Notes: generated by a model not told the origin, from the letters alone. A stretch of 64,000 nucleotides of DNA from Mytilus galloprovincialis (GCF_965363235.1 NC_134841.1:35555440-35619439); one strand, 5' to 3'; shown: positions 46,985-60,949, numbered from the stretch's first letter. Program-made: numbers and translations.

Positions 46985-47130
46985 TCAGAGGAAAAAAGCT
47001 CGAAAACCAAAACAAGTACAAAGTTAAAGAGCACTGAGGATCAAAAGTTCCAAAAAGTTGATTTGTGACCAATACGGCTAGGGTTTTCTGCCCAGGATAA
47101 GAACATCCTTATTATTAAAAATAATTCATA

Positions 47131-50100
47131 TCGAAACGTGGATAATAAATTTCATTTCTTCGATATCAAGTTAGACGGTCAAGTTAGCATGTACATTTAA
47201 TGGACACAACTGTTCATATGACATTGTCATAATATGAGCATGTTGAGTTAGATCAAACTATTAAACTATTAATCAAGTTTAATACAAGTAAAAAGTAAAA
47301 TCACAAAAATACTGAACTCCGAGGATGATTCAAACGGAAAGTCCCTGATCAAATGGCAAAATCAAAAGCTCACACACATCAAACGAATGGATAACAACTG
47401 TCCTATTCCTACATTGGTACAGTGAATGAAGAGTGCTTTCTTTGATATAATTTCGGTTGTTCAGTGTCTGTAATATTATTTCCAATAGAACGATACGGAA
47501 TGAAAGGTATATACTATTTGTTCCAATAGGAACATATATTATTATGGCATTTGATATATGAAAGTTCCACGGAAATTTTGTAAGGCGTCTCGGAACAAAT
47601 ATTCGTTAACTGTGCTACCATGAACGTAATCATTGATACACAATTTACATAAAGACAGTTCTGAATTATTTATATACTTGTCCCTAAATGCCTGTAGAAT
47701 GTAACTCCCAGTAGCTATTTTCAATTTTGTAGGAACTTCTGATAATTTGTTCTGACTTCATAGTGTTTGTAATAGTTATATGTTGCAATAAAAATTTAAA
47801 TATACAATCATTTAAAGTGTTGTTTTTAATTTTAAACAAGGAATCAGTTAAATCCATATTTATAAATAGGAAAAGCCGACAGTACTTTATTTTTCTGGTG
47901 TTCTAGATAAACTGTACTTATACTACTTCTGCTAAATTTTGCTGTCATGTTGAAGTGTAAAAGTTTCACAAGCAAGCTCAGAAAGCTCAGAACATGATTT
48001 ATTTATTAGTTGTAATTGGCTTTGAACTAGCTTTCAATATCTACGACTTTTATTTCAGTGATTTGTGTCAATATTGTTTTTATATGTTAGTTGTATATGT
48101 GCCACGGTACCGATCTCGCTGATATATTGTTTTATTTACCGCATATAAAATTATGTTGGACGCACGTAACTGCATGTGGGAGAAACTAAGGTCATTTTAA
48201 TGTCATTTTACTATGATTTTATATCTTATAGTGAACGAGACAAGACTTCGTTCAATTATACATAGCATGCCATTCTTAAATTTTCATATATATAAAAATA
48301 TCACAGTTGACAATAAATAGTTGAAAGGTAATCTACCGTCCTTATCTTTTGCATACTTGCACCTGAAGAGAACAACATTAGCTACCGTATGTTGACCAAA
48401 CAAAAATCAAAATTCATTTTATTTGTTACAAACATTTATAAAATCAGAATTGTAATATACAATATGCTAGCTATTAACAGTCAATTTCGGTTCAGTTGTG
48501 TCAAAATAATATGAAAAACAACGATGGTGTAATTTTATCTTGCAAGTCAATAATTCCGAACTCGTATGACTCCGTCTATTGTCATGCGAACTTCAAGTTT
48601 AGCCTTAACTTGGAAGAAATGATAATCATTAAACAGAAAAGATTTTCAACAGTGAAAAGTGAAAAAAAGGCAGCCACCAGCAAGTTCCTGCCGTTGATTG
48701 TTTCTACCCACAAAAACAGGTTAAGCGATGATTTTTACTACCTCAAACAGACCTAGAAAAATCGTTATTATATACCATTGAACGTGCTAGCCTGTGCGTT
48801 TATATTTCTGTTAGCATCATGTTATATATATATATGATCTAAGGAATTAATGCTGATGGTTATTTAGATGCCGGCTATACTAGAATAAACAAGAAATGTT
48901 GCGACATTATAATGAGTCCATGCATTGTTAGTTGTTTCTTTAAAGACCTTTTGTAATTTGGATAGGCGTTTTTAGTATGTTATAAATAAAATATGAGATT
49001 TTGTGCCAAATCAGTGAACACGAAATTGGCAGCTAATGCCCCTTTAACATTTTGGTTCATATTTCATTATCTACCAGGCTCATGGATAGTATGAATCATT
49101 GTTTTATATCTATAAATAAGTGGAAAGGTTCATTGATAGTAGAATGAATCTCTATGTCGTCGCACTAGTGCTGCTTTCAGACAATCGATTCATCGTGGCT
49201 TTATTTAAAAAATAATTGATTCAAGCTTTACTTTATTGTAGTTTTAACATGGGTAGGCATTATATTCGTGATTATTTTTGCCCGAGCAATATCAAGTGCA
49301 TGATAATTTGATAAAGATGATGAAGAAGTCAATATGCGCATGTGCAAACACATTTTATTGGATTTAGATCACGGGTTTGTTCACAAGCGAAAGAAGCACG
49401 TCATATTATAATGTGTAATGTTATGTCAAAATCCTTGCAAATTTATATTTTACAGTTGGAAATGGTTTTATTGTATGATGAATTGTGACTTGGGGAAACT
49501 TTTAATGATTGACATAAATGTTCCGGATTGTATAAGCAGATTTAAGTTACACTGATTTGAACACAAAGTCATCATTAAACTAAGTATATGTTACTGATTA
49601 CTTGGTTAAAAAGGACACATATTTAAGAAGAAAAGGGACACATGTTCGAAAAGTAAAACGACACAGAAGTATGACGTCTTGTGAAGAAGCATACATAAGA
49701 TAGGACTTTATAAAAGGACACCGAGTGAAGACTGGATACTGAGTTGACCACACATTTTCTATATTGATGAAATATATAAAAATTGTATGTAGACGTCATG
49801 ATCATAGCAAAGAGTGCATTTATGTCTAACACAAACGATTCAAACGGTTCAGCGTGCACACGTTTGTATTATTTGTTTCTTACATACGTTTGCAAAGTTT
49901 GCATAAACTTTGACAAACTATACAATCGCTGCAAATGCGTCTACAGTTTGTCGTAAATCGTTTGTTAGTACAAACGCTGCATTTCTTTCTAACTTTAACA
50001 TTCAATCAATTATATAAACATACTTTTCCCACTCAAAAAGATGTATGTTTTTGATTGCCATAACTCAAAATATTGTTTAAAATTACTCAAATTTAGGTAT

Positions 50101-51049
50101 TGCCCTCTTTTATTTCATTGCTGCTTTTTCAACAAAAAGGCCCATCACGATCTTCATAAATTCATCTGATGAAGGCGAAAAACTGACAATGAAATTAAAT
50201 ATGCAAATAGGAGCGATGTCCTCTGTGTCTATAACATCTTTTACAGAAGCTATTTTCCGTAATAAGTTTAAATACCACTACATGTGCATGCATTTTTGAC
50301 GGTTCAAACAGGGTCCGTAGACACTGATTAAACGATCCATTCCTTTCTACTTTTGTATCGTTTTCAAACTATAAAAAACGGCACACATTGTTAACGAAAC
50401 TTTGGTTAGAAAGAAATGTACTCTCAAAGTTTAAAGTTTCCAACTGGTCAGCAAGCATTTAATTTTGGTGGTCCATGTTGACCCTCTTTACCTTCATAAT
50501 TTACCGAGTCGATAAATTTGTAATTTTGTTTATAAATCTAGTAAATTTGAGAACGGATATATAAGGCATGAAACAAATTCTATCAACTCCTTCGATCAGT
50601 TCAACAGTTATCTCGCGCTCCATCTATCCTTAATTCGACAGTCATCAGATCTGGGTACTTGGCAAACATTACGTTAGTTCTTTGACATTTTCACACTTTG
50701 TAAATATATTTTCACTTTTATGAAAACGTTTTAATACTTGACGACTTATGTTTTGTTCAGCTATTCAGTAAACGTGAGCTCATCAGAGCTTATGTTTGTA
50801 TGTTTTATGCTATGTCGAATCAAAATAAAATTAATATGTCTATGCTTATTTTAGAATTGTATATATTATTTTACTAGTAACAGTAAAGTACTACTATAAA
50901 CTTTTTTAAAAACAAGCTCGGTAACATATACTTTGCATCGGAACTAAACACATTTATTTAAAAAAAAAACAGTTGTTGGCATGACACGGGTTATGTTCTT
51001 CTCATATATTTAATGGTAGTATGATACTAAACCCCTAACGGGAGGAATT
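47131..51049. other. Gene-poor stretch
   Basis: 47285-47425 is a dispersed repeat (CTGAACTCCGAGGATGATTC, then AAAATCAAAAGCTCACACAC). Beyond it I see no gene, array or palindrome. Frames are short and without family motifs. A short TA run lies near 48.82 kb. Confidence 0.5.
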
Positions 51050-51593
51050 GTGCCTGATATTCATATGATGAAGACATAATCTTTCAATCAGTTTAATTAA
51101 GTCTGGAGCTGGCATGTCAGTTAACTACTAGTAGTCTGTTGTTATTTATGTATTCATTGTCATTTTATTTATTTTCTTTTGTTACATCTTCTGATCGGAC
51201 TCGGACTTCTCTTGAAACTGAATTTTAATTTGCGTATTGTTATGCGTTTACTTTTCTGCATTGGCTAGAGGTATAGGGGGAGGGTTGAGATCTCATAAAC
51301 ATGTTTAACCCCGCCGCAATTTTGCGCCTGTCCCAAGTCAGGAGCCTCTGGCCTTTGTTAGTCTTGTATGATTTTTTTTATTTTAGTTTCTTGTGTATAA
51401 TTCTGAGTTTAGTATGACGTCCATTATCACTGTACTAGTATACATATTTTTGAAGGGACCAGCTGAAGGACGCCTACGGGTGCGGGAGTTTCTCGCTACA
51501 TTGAAGACCATTGGTGGCCTTCGGCTGTTTTCTGCTCTATGGTCGGGTTGTTGTCGCTTTGACACATTCCCCATTTCCTTTCTCAATTGTATT
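51050..51593 (-). repeat. Longest copy of the AATGGGGAATGTGTC dispersed family
   Basis: It ends in the reverse complement of AATGGGGAATGTGTCAAAGC and includes GAAGGACGCCTACGGGTGCG, AGTCAGGAGCCTCTGGCC and GAGGTATAGGGGGAGGG. The 12817, 29895 and 45369 copies cover only its distal part. Their shared end and varied other ends suggest retro-type spread. No protein is encoded. Confidence 0.7.
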
Positions 51594-54500
51594 TGAATAT
51601 TTTGGGAATACTATGAAACAATCTACTAGTAAAGGACTGGAAGATAGCTTTGTTAACTTTTGCCTGGTGCCAAATACCATTACTACCTTCATCAATTAAT
51701 GCGTTCCCACTACGGAATGGTATCAGAATTTTAGCAGAACCTCGCACCTGCGCATAACAGATTTTGGATTGAGGGGAAAACAAAAATGGCGGAAGAGCAG
51801 GTGAATTCAAAATAAACCTCTGTATTATGACAGTGCATTCATGTCATTATTAAATGCATTGAAGAAAGTGTACTGCAGGCTCCTATACATCATAATTAGT
51901 TTGCCATGCTTTCTTATTTTTATAGTGTCAGCGATTTGGCGCAAATTAAACACGTGCATCCAAGTCTAAAAAAAATTATATATGTCAAACTGAAAACTTT
52001 TTTTAAAATTTATAGTCTGTAAACCCACATCAATGACATGACAGTATCAAAATCAAATGGATTGTTCTGTTTAAAGATATAATTGGTCAATATTATGCCT
52101 GTTTCATCGCCCATGGACACAGATTCCTCAACATCATTTGGGTAGAGACTTTTCGGGAGGGGGATTCAGTTTCAGGGGAGATAACCTTTTTAAGTTGATA
52201 TTGAACTTTTAGTGTCCTATTGTTACTAGTTTTGTATATGAAAATGTCATTACAAAATCAAAGCATTTAACCACAAAAATGAAAACAAGACATTTTAAAG
52301 TATCCATTACTATGATCACACAAAAGTTTTTAAACAAAAGGTTGTGATATAAAAAATATTGTTTGGATCTTTGAATTGTGTATCAGATGTTACATTTTTT
52401 CTGAACATTGGAAGGTAAAGTATCTACAAAATAGGAGGCATTAACTCGTAGAAAATCATTTTCCAGAATCATTATACATGTATTGACCTAAATTCCAATA
52501 TAAGGTCCGAGACCACAATTGTCGTCCCTTGATTTTCGTTGTTCACAAATATAGTCCCTAGTTTTGACAGTGGGTTACTTGCCATTAATTTTTATACCCC
52601 TTCCAAATTTATTTCTCCATGTTTAATGCCTCATATTGCAAGTAGGGGGGTGAAATTACACTGTAAAAAAATTTGGGTCCAGAATTTTAAAGGAAAGTAG
52701 TGATTTGGTCCAGGTGAAAAGGTTGAAAAATAGCACTTCAGAAGCTGTCAAAAGATTTCAAGACGCCCTAAAGATAAAATTGTCCATATTTTGAGTTAGA
52801 GGCGATGAAGTTTTCTATAATTTTGATATAATTTGTCCCAAAAGTAGTAAAAGTTTCTTTGAGAAAGCGCAGGTGGGATTTTTTTTATTTTCATTTATGT
52901 TCTAAAAGAAATGCACTACGAAATAATTGTGGTCTCGGACCATAATTAGGATTCTTAAAAAAATTGACACAATTCTGAAAAAAACCAACAGTATTCATGC
53001 TCTACTACAGACCCTTCAGCCAAGACTCTTAAAATTGCTTTCTGATCTGTAAAGTTCACTTGTCTGGAAAAAAAGTTACTTGCCCTGATGGTCCCAATAA
53101 ATATTGAAGTATTTCATTGTAGTTAATTTATGATTCTTAGCACTGTTTTGCATCACTAACAAATGAAATCCATTTGTTTATTTAATTATGTGTTAAAATT
53201 TAGGAAAGTAGGTTAACATCTATGGGACAGAAACCTTACAGCAAACCAACCAATGAAATGACATGTTAAGGTAATTTTTGCAACAGTTTTTGAATACAAA
53301 TTGTAGCCAGTAGGTACATATAATGATATACTAATTTAGAGGACAGTGAGTGAAGAAATGGAAATTAAATAATGGATAAACTATTGACTTTTTTGCCGTT
53401 TCTCTCAACTGACACACTTTGTTTTTTTTTGATAATTGTCTTGATGGGCAATTAAACTGTCCCTTCTATTTACCACTCTGACAACAAATAATGTTGACCT
53501 TTTATTTATAAATATAAAGCCAAAAAATACATTTATTTTCCGAATTTCCATCCTAGATAGCCAGGTGCAACTGATATTCACGATGTCTGAAATTCTCGCT
53601 TCGGTATTTTTTTTTAATACTCCTTATCCTCCATTTGAGTTTTAGGTTTCTCGACTCATTACTCTTTTTGTCTTGCTTGCCCGGTGTTTTATAAAGTATT
53701 TATCAATCTGAATCTCGATACAAAATCATATAAAAAGACACTTCCGGTACATGATGAATAAAACCTAATCGACGATCCCGTGTCAATGGACAAAACCAAT
53801 GCAATGTTACGCAACTCGGGTTCGCATACTTATTTTATTTATTTTGTTAATCTATCTATTTCCGGTATTATGTAATATTTATTGTCATTAACATTGGTGG
53901 TTTTACTCGCTGACCATTGGTTTCTTTTACATAAATTTAACATCTTTATACATTTTGAACATGTTGAAATTAATTCTATATTTCTGTTGGATTTGAACTT
54001 TGTCTTTTATTATTTTTTTACTTGTCCATGGGCAACCCAGACAAAAAATAATTACTTGTCCAGTTGTTCAAATGTACGAGTCGGGCATAGCATTTCCACA
54101 CCCCTGCAGCTGCTGATCATTTAAAATCATGTCCAATAGGCCAACAAAATTACTAAAATTATCCCCAAATATTGCGAGTAGGGACAGCAAATTTAAAATT
54201 TCATTGTGAAGACTGAACAAGTAGAGACGTGTGTCTCAGGCCAAATGAAAATATATGTGTTCCAGTTACCCGACATACCCTAGTTAACCCCCCCCCCCCC
54301 CCCCCCCCCCTTCCGACCCTAGAACATTTTTTTATGAGGAATGTGAATTAAAATAATTAAATTCATAGATTTCTGTCATCTAAATTTCCATCAGAAGTAT
54401 CTGTTACGGCTGTTAATGCAACAAAATTAACTAAAAACGTATCATGATTGTTTATTTTACAACCAAACACATGTAAAAATGGCGGACCTCTGGTTGGGGT

Positions 54501-54648
54501 GTGTATAATACCGGAAACTATTTCGGTAAGCACCCTATTTTTTTCCGGATTATGACAATCAAAAATAAAAATTTGAAAAAAAAGAAAAATTGCCAACCTA
54601 CCGACCCTGTTTTTTATAAGTATGTAACTGGAACCACACATATATTTT
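51594..54648. other. Gene-poor stretch with poly-C run
   Basis: No gene is recognised. A run of 23 C lies at 54288-54310. The 20-mer GGAACCACACATATATTTTT at 54630 recurs at 63242, so the tandem-core element at 54650 appears to have entered another repeat. Confidence 0.5.
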
Positions 54649-54649
54649 T

Positions 54650-55926
54650 AGCTCACCTGGCCCAAAGGGCCAAGTGAGCTTTTCCCATCACTTGGCGTCC
54701 GTCGTCGTTAACTTTTACAAAAATCTTCTCCTCTGAAACTACTGGGCCAAATTAAACTAAACTTGACCACAATCATCATTGGGGTATCTAGTTTAAAAAA
54801 TGTGTGGCTTGACCCCGCCAACCAACCAAGATGGCCGCCATGGCTAAAAATAGACCATAGGGGTAAAATGCAATTTTTGGCTTATAACTCAAAAACCAAA
54901 GCATTTAGAGCAAATCTGACGGAGTAAAATTGTTTATCAGGTCAAGATCTATCTGCCCTGAAATTTTCAGATGAATCGGACAACCCATTGTTGGGTTGCT
55001 GCCCCTGAATTGGTAATTTTAAGGAAATTTTGCTGTTTTTGGTTATTATCTTGAATATTATTATAGATAGAGATAAACTGTTAACAGCAATAATGTTCAG
55101 CAAAGTAAGATTTACAAATAAGTCAATATGACCGAAATGGTCAGTTGACCCCTTTAGGAGTTATTGCCCTTTATAGTCAATTTTTAACCATTTTTCGTAA
55201 ATCTTAGTAATCTATTACAAAAATCGTCTCCTCTGAAACTACTTGGCCAAATTAATCCAAACTTGGCCACAATCATCTTTGGGGTATCTAGTTTTAAAAA
55301 TGTGTGGCGTGACCCGGCCAACCAACCAAGATGGCCACCATGGCTAAAAATAGAACATAGGAGTGAAATGTAGATTTTGGCTTATATCTCTGAAACCAAA
55401 GCATTTAGAGCAAATCTGACATGGGGTAAAGTTGTTCATCAAGTAAAAATCTATCTGCCCTGAAACTTTCAAATGAATCGGACAACTGGTTGTTGGGTTG
55501 CTGCCCCGAAATAAGTAATTTGAGGGAAATTTTGCAGATTTTGGTTATTATCTTGAATATTATTATAGAAAGAGATAAACTGTAAACAGCAATAATGTTC
55601 AGCAAAGTAAGATCTACAAATAAGTCAACATGACCAAAATTGTCAATTGACCCCTTAGGGAGTTATTGCCCTTCATAGTCAATTGTTAACAATTTTCATA
55701 AATTTTTGTTAATTTTTGTAAATTTTTAGGAAATATTTTCCAATGTAATTACTGGGCCAAGTTCATTATAGATAGAGATAATTGTAGCAACAAGAATGTT
55801 CAGTAAAGAAAGATCTACAAACACATCACCATCACAAAAACACCATTTTGTCATGAATTTATCTGTGTCCATTGATAATATGCACATAGACCAAGGTGAG
55901 CGACACAGGCTCTTGAGAGCCTCTAG
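54650..55926. mobile_element. Tandem-core hairpin element, family A, copy 1 (2 units of about 500 bp)
   Basis: The left end is a hairpin: AGCTCACCTGGCCC / GGGCCAAGTGAGCT with one G-U. It is followed by GGCGTCCGTCGTCGTTAAC. Two units of about 500 bp begin at 54712 and 55212 (ACAAAAATCKTCTCCTCTGA), with a third partial. The right end has GGTGAGC (inverse of the left GCTCACC), then a perfect hairpin AGGCTCT-TG-AGAGCCT and CTAG. Hairpin ends plus CTAG suggest a Helitron/Helentron-type or bivalve 'pearl'-type non-autonomous element. Short open frames inside are repeat by-products. Confidence 0.75.
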
Positions 55927-56212
55927 TTATTTGGCCTCATCTTGTTCTGCATTTTCTGAAAACCTTGACAATGGACTTTGAAAATAAAAAACTTAATTGC
56001 ATATGATACCTGCAAACCTCTGTATGAGGAAGATGATGTTTTGGTATAGCTGCTTCAGGGATATTTTGTTCCAAAAATTTTTGTAGTAACATTATTATTA
56101 GTACATACATATATATACAACTGTAGGCTTTATCCATGTTATCTGATGGTATACTTAATTGATTCCTAAATTAATGCACTTTAAACTGCATGTTATACAG
56201 AAAAATTCGTAA

Positions 56213-57055
56213 GGGTTCCATGGAACCCAGTGTCTCGCCTACTTTGGCTGTTAATCGCAGACTCAACAAAAATGAGGAAAAATATCAATAAAAATTTCCC
56301 TCTCGATACTGTGTTTTGATTGAAAGAAGCTTCCAAGTTTGGTAAAAATCCAGGATAGTTTATGAATCTAATAAATGTTTTATTAACTTTAACTGCAGAC
56401 TGTATGTAATGTTAACTGGAAGAAAAACTAAGTCCATTTATAAGTAAAATACGGAAAAAGTGATTTTTTTTTTTACAAAATTTACTTCTGAATAATATCT
56501 TATGATCAGAATCAAGCTTTTGTCTAAGTTTGGTAGAAATCCAGGATAGTTTAAGAATATTATAAAAATTTTAAAAACTTAAACCACAGAGTGAATGTTT
56601 TGTTTCTGGCAAAAAAACTAAGTCCATTTATAAGTAAAATACGGAAAAGTGGAAATTTATTTTAAAAAATTTTCTTCTTGATACTATCTTATGATCATAA
56701 ACAAGCTTCTGTCCAAGTTTGGTACAAATCAAGGATAGTTTATGAAAGTTATTAAAATTTTAAAAACTTTAACCACAGAGTGAATGTAATGTTTCCTCGC
56801 AGAAAAACTAAGTCCATTTATAAGTAAAATACGGAAAAAATGGAATTTTATTTTACAAAATTTACTTCTGGATACTTTCTTATGATCATAAACAAGCTTC
56901 TGTCCAAGTTTGGTAGAAATTCAGTATAGTTTAAGAAAGTTACTAAAATTTCAAAAACTTTAACCACAGAGTGAATATTTATGGACGCCGCCGCCGACGA
57001 CGGAATGTAGGATCGCTTAATCTCGCTTTTTCGACTAAAGTCGAAGGCTCGACAA
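56213..57055. mobile_element. Tandem-core hairpin element, family C (about 190 bp x 3)
   Basis: The left end is the perfect palindrome GGGTTCCATGGAACCC (56213-56228). AGTCCATTTA recurs at 56431, 56621 and 56811, giving a 190-bp period. It then has GACGCCGCCGCCGACGACGG and a perfect hairpin TTCGACTAAAGTCGAA (57030-57045). It has the same order of parts as the other tandem-core elements, with unrelated unit sequence. Confidence 0.7.
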
Positions 57056-57810
57056 AAATGATTTGGACATTAATATTCCAACCACTTAAAAATAAATAAA
57101 ATTTATTTTTGATGATTTCAATATACTGTATATAGAGATTCAATTATTAAATGGGTTTTAATACTGATACATGGGCAAAATTTCATGGTGTAGATAAACA
57201 TTTCTTCTTTTGTATACTGATTAAAAACATCATAAATGCATAGAAGCATGCAAAATTGAAAATTTATTTGTTTACTTCATTTAGCCAATTTTCACTGGTA
57301 CAGTAGACTCCGGCCAATCGGATACCCAAAATGTCAGCTAAAAATATCCGATTGTTCGATATATTCAATTAGCCGATAGACGTATATTCCTCCAAGTTTT
57401 TTTTCAAAATTGACAGACACAACCCTAAGATACCAATAGCTATTATAGCTGCTTTATTAATGGAAATTTGTAACTAATCTCATTGTTTTTTTCAGGTACA
57501 AGTTCGGATAATTCGGTTGATTGAGTAACAGATCGATCAGTTGATAATAATGTATTTTGTTTATCTGTCTATTGGCTATTAATTATTAATTATGTGTTGA
57601 TTATCTGAATAAAATATGTACCATTTAAATAATGTGACTTGTTGTTTTTGCGTAATTTGTTTCATTTGTGTGTTAAAACAGGTAAAAGCTAAAAATAGCT
57701 ATGAATTCTCGGAAGTAGGCCACAGGTAAATTCTATTAATAGCTACGAATTCATGCCGACTATAAACTAACTGTAATCGTACTCGGATCTAATTTCCTAC
57801 AGTTTTTTAT

Positions 57811-59595
57811 TAGCTCACCTGGCCCAAAGGGCCAAGTGAGCTTTTCCCATCACTTGGCGTCCGTCGTTCGTCGTCGTCCGTCGTCGTTAACTTTTACAAA
57901 AATCTTCTCCTCTGAAACTACTTGGCCAAATTAATCCAAACTTGGCCACAATCATCTTTGGGGTATCTAGTTTAAAAAATGTGTGGCGTGACCCGGCCAA
58001 CCAACCAAGATGGCCGCCATGGCTAAAAATAGAACATAGGGGTAAAATGCAGTTTTTGGCTTATAACTCAAAAACCAAAGCATTTAGAGCAAATCTGACA
58101 CGAGGTAAAATTGTTTATCAGGTCAAGATCTTTCTGCCCTCAAATTTCCAGATGAATCCGACAACCCGTTGTTGGGTTGCTGCCCCTGAATTGGTAATTT
58201 TAGGGAATTTTTGCTGTTTTTGGTTATTATCTTGAATATTATTATAGATAGAGATAAATTGTAAACAGCAATAATGTTCAGCAAAGTTAGATATACAAAT
58301 AAGTCAACATGACCAAAATGGTCAGTTGACCCCTTTAGGAGTTATTGACCTTTATAGTCAATTTTTAACCATTTTTCGTAAATCTTAGAAATCTTTTACA
58401 AAAATCTTCTCCTCTGAAACTACTGGGCCAAATTAATCCAAACTTGGCCACAATCATTTTTGGGGTATATAATTTTAAAAATGTGTGGCGTGACCCGGCC
58501 AACCAACCAAGATGGCCGCCATGGCTAAAAATAGAACATAAGGGTAAACTGCAGTGTTTGGCTTATAACTCAAAAACCAAAGCATTTAGAGCAAATCTGA
58601 CATGCGGTTTAATTGTTTATCAGATCAAGATCTATCTGCCCTGAAATTTTCAGATGAATCAGACAACCCGTTGTTGGGTTGCTGCCCCTGAATTGGTAAT
58701 TTTAAGGAAATTTTCTGTTTTTGGTTATTATCTTGAATTTATTATAGATAGAGATAAACTGTAAACAGCAATAATGTTCAGCATAGTAAGATTTACAAAT
58801 AAGTCAGCACGATCGAAATGGTCAGCTGACCCCTTTAGTAGTTATTGCCCTTTATAGTCAATTTTAACCATTTTTCGTAAATTTTAGTAATCTTTTACAA
58901 AAATCTTCTCCTCTAAAACTACTGGGCCAAATTAATCCAAACTTGGCCACAATCATCTTTGGGGTATCTAATTTAAAAAAATGTGTCCGGTGACCCGGCC
59001 ATCCAACCAAAATGGCTGCCACAGCTAAAAATAGAACATAGGGGTAAAATGCAGTTTTTGGCTTGTAACTCAAAAACCGAAGCATTTAGAGAAAATCTGA
59101 TAGGGTTAAATTGTCTATCAGGTCAAGATCTATCTGCCCTGATATTTTCACATGGATCGGACAACCCATTGTTAGTTTACTGCCCTGAATTGGTAATTTT
59201 AAGGAAATTTTGCCGTTTTTTGTTATTATCTTGAATATTATTATAGATAGAGATAAACTGTAAATAGCAATAATGTTCAGCAAAACAAGATCTACAAATA
59301 AGTTTTCATGACCAAAATAGTCAATTGACCCCTTAAGGAGTTATTGCCCTTTATAGTTAATTTTTAGCATTTTTCATAAATTTTTGTAATTTTTTAGAAA
59401 ATATTTTCCACTGAAATTACTGGGCCAAGTTCATTATAGATAGAGATAATTGTAGCAACAAGAATGTTCAGTAAAGTAAGATCTACAAACACATCACCAT
59501 CACCAAAACACAATTATGTCATGAATTTATCTGTGTCCATTGTTTAATATGCACATAGACCAAGGTGAGCGACACAGGCTCTTGAGAGCCTCTAG
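57811..59595. mobile_element. Tandem-core hairpin element, family A, copy 2 (3 units), nested in the pogo-like element
   Basis: It has the same ends as copy 1 (TTAGCTCACC to CCTCTAGTT). Units start near 57889, 58393 and 58892, so it has one unit more than copy 1. The CpG-rich tract is longer (GTCGTTCGTCGTCGTCCGTC). Its position inside the pogo-like element makes it the younger of the two. Confidence 0.75.
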
Positions 59596-60949
59596 TTTAT
59601 GAAACCCATTTCCAATTTCAAGTAATACAACTATGTTTATGATTATAAAATTGGGCATCAAGATGAGTAAAATTAATTTTGCTTTTTCTATCATATCTGT
59701 CGTGGTTCAAAATAAAAGGCTGAATATTATGTAAATTAGGAAAATGGCGTACGTGTGTACAAGTTACATAATTCTTTTTCACCTGGGACATGCTATTGAC
59801 ACACGATTCCTTTGTTTTTACACGGGACTTCTATATATATTTTAATAAATTGTTGAGAAAGAGGTACATTTCATTCATATTTAATAAACATTGATGAACA
59901 TCATGCACAGTTTATCATTTCTGTCGTGTCATTGTTTGTGAAGTAAATGATAACGATCACATTTGGATAAACACATAACAAACACATCTTGGGCAGAATA
60001 TAATATCAAATTCATAAAATAAACAAGTCAATAAGAAAAAATATGTTTTATTTGACTATGAAAGATCGTTTTTATTAATAAAATGAAACATTTCTGTACT
60101 GAAGTTTTCTTAAACTTCGTAATGGCGTAACTTCCGGCTTCCAGTGATCGGGAAGGACGTGCGCCCTGCGCCTATAGCGCATATCGACCAGAAATGGCGC
60201 ATAGAATGACAATTGTAAGCGCCCACGTGGCGCACAATATTTTTCACTTCATTTCGAAACGTTTAGATATCGTCAAATGGATTTCCGATCGTGTTCCGTA
60301 CCGCCATGTGTGTACACACGAACTATATAATGTTCCTCCAAAGATAGGAGCACCTATATATTTTTGGGTTGTCTCGGGTGTTTTCCTATTGTAAAAGAAC
60401 CATGCGGTTTAACGTCTCGGGTGTTTTCGTATGGTAATAATAGAACCATGCGGTTTAACTGATCACCCAAAAAATGTAATTAACCATCATTCTTGATATA
60501 ATTTTTTATAAACAACTTTAAATTTGTGAAATTTGGCTAGTAAAGACGAGATTTATCTCTAATTATAATCTTTTAAATTAGTTTAGCTTGCTATTATTTC
60601 GATTGAAAAACCCCAAAGCCTTTTAATGAATATAGTTTTTGTCTCCATAAAAGGCGCTTAACTGTCCTTGTCATTTTTTGGTCTTTGGCACGTTTTGACA
60701 TTTTGTAAACATGACTTCATCGAATTGTTGTTTTGTTCTATCAATTAATGATACTCTCTACTGTTATTCTTGTCATTGTCATGAAGTAATAATAATACAA
60801 GAAGTGCAGAGGAAATGCCAGAAATGCTCTCTGATACGGAACGTCTGGAATAAATATGGTTTCGACGAAGACCCAAATTTAATGTACAAAAAAACATGAA
60901 CATGTAGAAGGCAACAAAACAGTCTTATCGGGGCCTATTATAGCTGACT

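Larger units (their letters stand above)
41590..47130. repeat. Older dispersed repeat split by the 4.9-kb transposon
   Basis: The left piece is 41590-41907 (from GTAGTATCGATACCGCTGTT to ACATTTCATAACAG). The right piece is 46846-47130 (ATAACAGGACTACAATATAA to the hammerhead-family unit). The left start is like 5885-6020. Joining the flanks at ATAACAG gives a continuous repeat, which dates this element before the transposon. The right piece includes a decayed hammerhead. Confidence 0.6.

Noticed and set aside
54288-54310. Run of 23 C as a regulatory or G-quadruplex site
   Set aside because: Homopolymer runs are common here (also at 30.03 kb) and may be assembly-sensitive. Nothing nearby needs such a site.
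57942-59283. Repeated open frames such as MATIIFGV...NVWRDPANQP
   Set aside because: They recur in each 500-bp unit of the family A element and differ in length and frame. They are by-products of the repeat.
60711-60899. Small cysteine-rich frame (CYSCHCHE, CQKC)
   Set aside because: The cysteine pairs look zinc-binding, but it is 62 residues, lies inside the pogo-like element, and has no recognisable family or splice partners.
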